A DNA stretch of 6,095 nucleotides, taken from the NCBI GenBank assembly GCA_017382615.1, contig JAFNZX010000052.1, positions 1-6,095 on the forward strand. Reading direction: 5' to 3'. The notes beneath the pieces were generated by a model. That model saw only the letters and a program-made list of their open reading frames with translations, ran no database searches and was not told the DNA's origin. Numbering within the stretch: the first letter of the stretch is position 1; every line of letters starts with the position of its first letter. Shown piece by piece: positions 5,813 to 6,095 of the stretch. This DNA is from Clostridia bacterium (GTDB lineage Bacteria; Bacillota; Clostridia; Oscillospirales; CAG-272). Made by a program: the position numbers and the translations under genes.

Positions 5813-6013
5813 GCCGTCCCCTCGGGGGAAGGAAGGGGTCCCCGTAGCGCAGGCGTACGGGGAGGAAGGGGTCGACTATTCAACGCGGGAAAACGTCATT
5901 TTGTCAAATTTGTATGCGATTTGTACGAAACAAAACGTTCCGAATTTGATACGCTACCCCTTCCTCCCATAGCGGGTACGCTATGGGAACCCTCCTTCCC
6001 CCGAGGGGACGGC
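5813..6013. repeat. Nested inverted-repeat element of about 200 bp (MITE-like)
   Basis: Arm 1 (5813-5872) and arm 2 (5956-6013) are inverted copies around an 83-bp centre. The outer 21 bp (5813-5833 with 5993-6013) and the inner 13 bp (5860-5872 with 5956-5968) match perfectly. Between these constant blocks each arm carries its own small hairpin: TCCCCGTA/TACGGGGA with a 9-nt loop in arm 1 (5839-5863), and TCCCATAGCG/CGCTATGGGA with loop GGTA in arm 2 (5965-5988). The hairpins differ in sequence but are conserved in shape. Similarity continues outward for about 15-20 bp with small gaps. No open frame looks real and no transposase is near. It may be a non-autonomous element or a pair of structured intergenic repeats, and in RNA it could cap the 3' end of the operon transcript. 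Confidence 0.85.
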
Positions 6014-6066
6014 ATTTTGGCGTGCCCGCGGAGTTTGCGGTTTGTTTATGTGTAAATAATATAGAT

Positions 6067-6095
6067 ATAGGGGAGCATATGGAATGCTCCCCTAC
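6067..6095 (-). repeat. GTAGGGG palindromic repeat, terminal copy
   Basis: On the minus strand this reads GTAGGGGAGCATTC and onward, matching the copy at 1186-1213 except at a few positions. It forms an 11-bp stem (TAGGGGAGCAT 6068-6078 with ATGCTCCCCTA 6084-6094) and a 5-nt loop. Relative to copy 1, a C-G pair is replaced by A-T. The window ends exactly at the repeat edge, so what follows is unknown. A smaller hairpin CCGC/GCGG lies upstream at 6026-6040. Confidence 0.8.

Noticed and set aside
5659..5883. Minus-strand frame of 74 residues over the right intergenic region
   Set aside because: It is read out of the inverted-repeat element and its flank, has no ribosome binding site and low-complexity Pro/Arg composition; probably spurious.
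5813..6013. CRISPR array
   Set aside because: The repeats are inverted, only two copies occur, and there are no regular spacers or cas genes.
6068..6094. Terminal hairpin as an intrinsic terminator
   Set aside because: The stem is strong, but no T tract is visible before the window ends, and the sequence belongs to a dispersed repeat family.

Overview
The window looks like a fragment of a Bacillota genome, probably a gut-type Clostridia/Oscillospirales relative. The signs are AGGAGG-type ribosome binding sites, sigma-A promoters with extended -10 boxes, moderate GC, a class B penicillin-binding protein of clostridial type, and short GTAGGGG-type palindromic repeats between genes. The lineage is inferred from gene style, not proven.

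Layout. (1) 1-361, minus strand: the 5' part of a gene for a membrane-anchored protein with a long acidic, proline-containing linker; it runs off the left edge. (2) 362-566: a divergent control region with one well-formed promoter on each strand and a 14-bp perfect palindrome in the maf leader. (3) 567-1175: maf, a YhdE-type nucleotide pyrophosphatase. (4) 1176-1429: no gene, but a 28-bp GTAGGGG palindrome and a 102-bp element with perfect 23-bp inverted ends. (5) 1430-2437: an MreB-family actin-like protein whose catalytic glutamate position holds alanine. (6) 2441-4519: a PBP2-type transpeptidase starting 3 nt after the mreB-like stop. (7) 4542-5678: a lipoprotein with eleven YD (RHS-type) repeats, 22 nt downstream. 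(8) 5679-6095: 417 bp without a gene, holding a nested inverted-repeat element of about 200 bp and a terminal GTAGGGG hairpin.

How the genes fit together. Genes 5-7 form a tight same-strand cluster and are probably one transcript. An actin-like scaffold and a peptidoglycan transpeptidase suggest a cell-elongation or cell-shape module. The usual mreC and mreD, which normally lie between mreB and the PBP2 gene, are absent. A surface-anchored YD-repeat lipoprotein occupies the tail position. Maf is often found beside mre genes in Bacillota, but here it has its own promoter and is separated by repeats.

The most interesting points are the MreB-like protein lacking the catalytic Glu, its direct junction to a PBP2 without MreC/MreD, the co-located YD lipoprotein, and two families of structured repeats whose copies differ by changes that preserve base pairing. 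I found no clear new defence or mobile system. No rRNA, tRNA, CRISPR array or transposase gene is visible.
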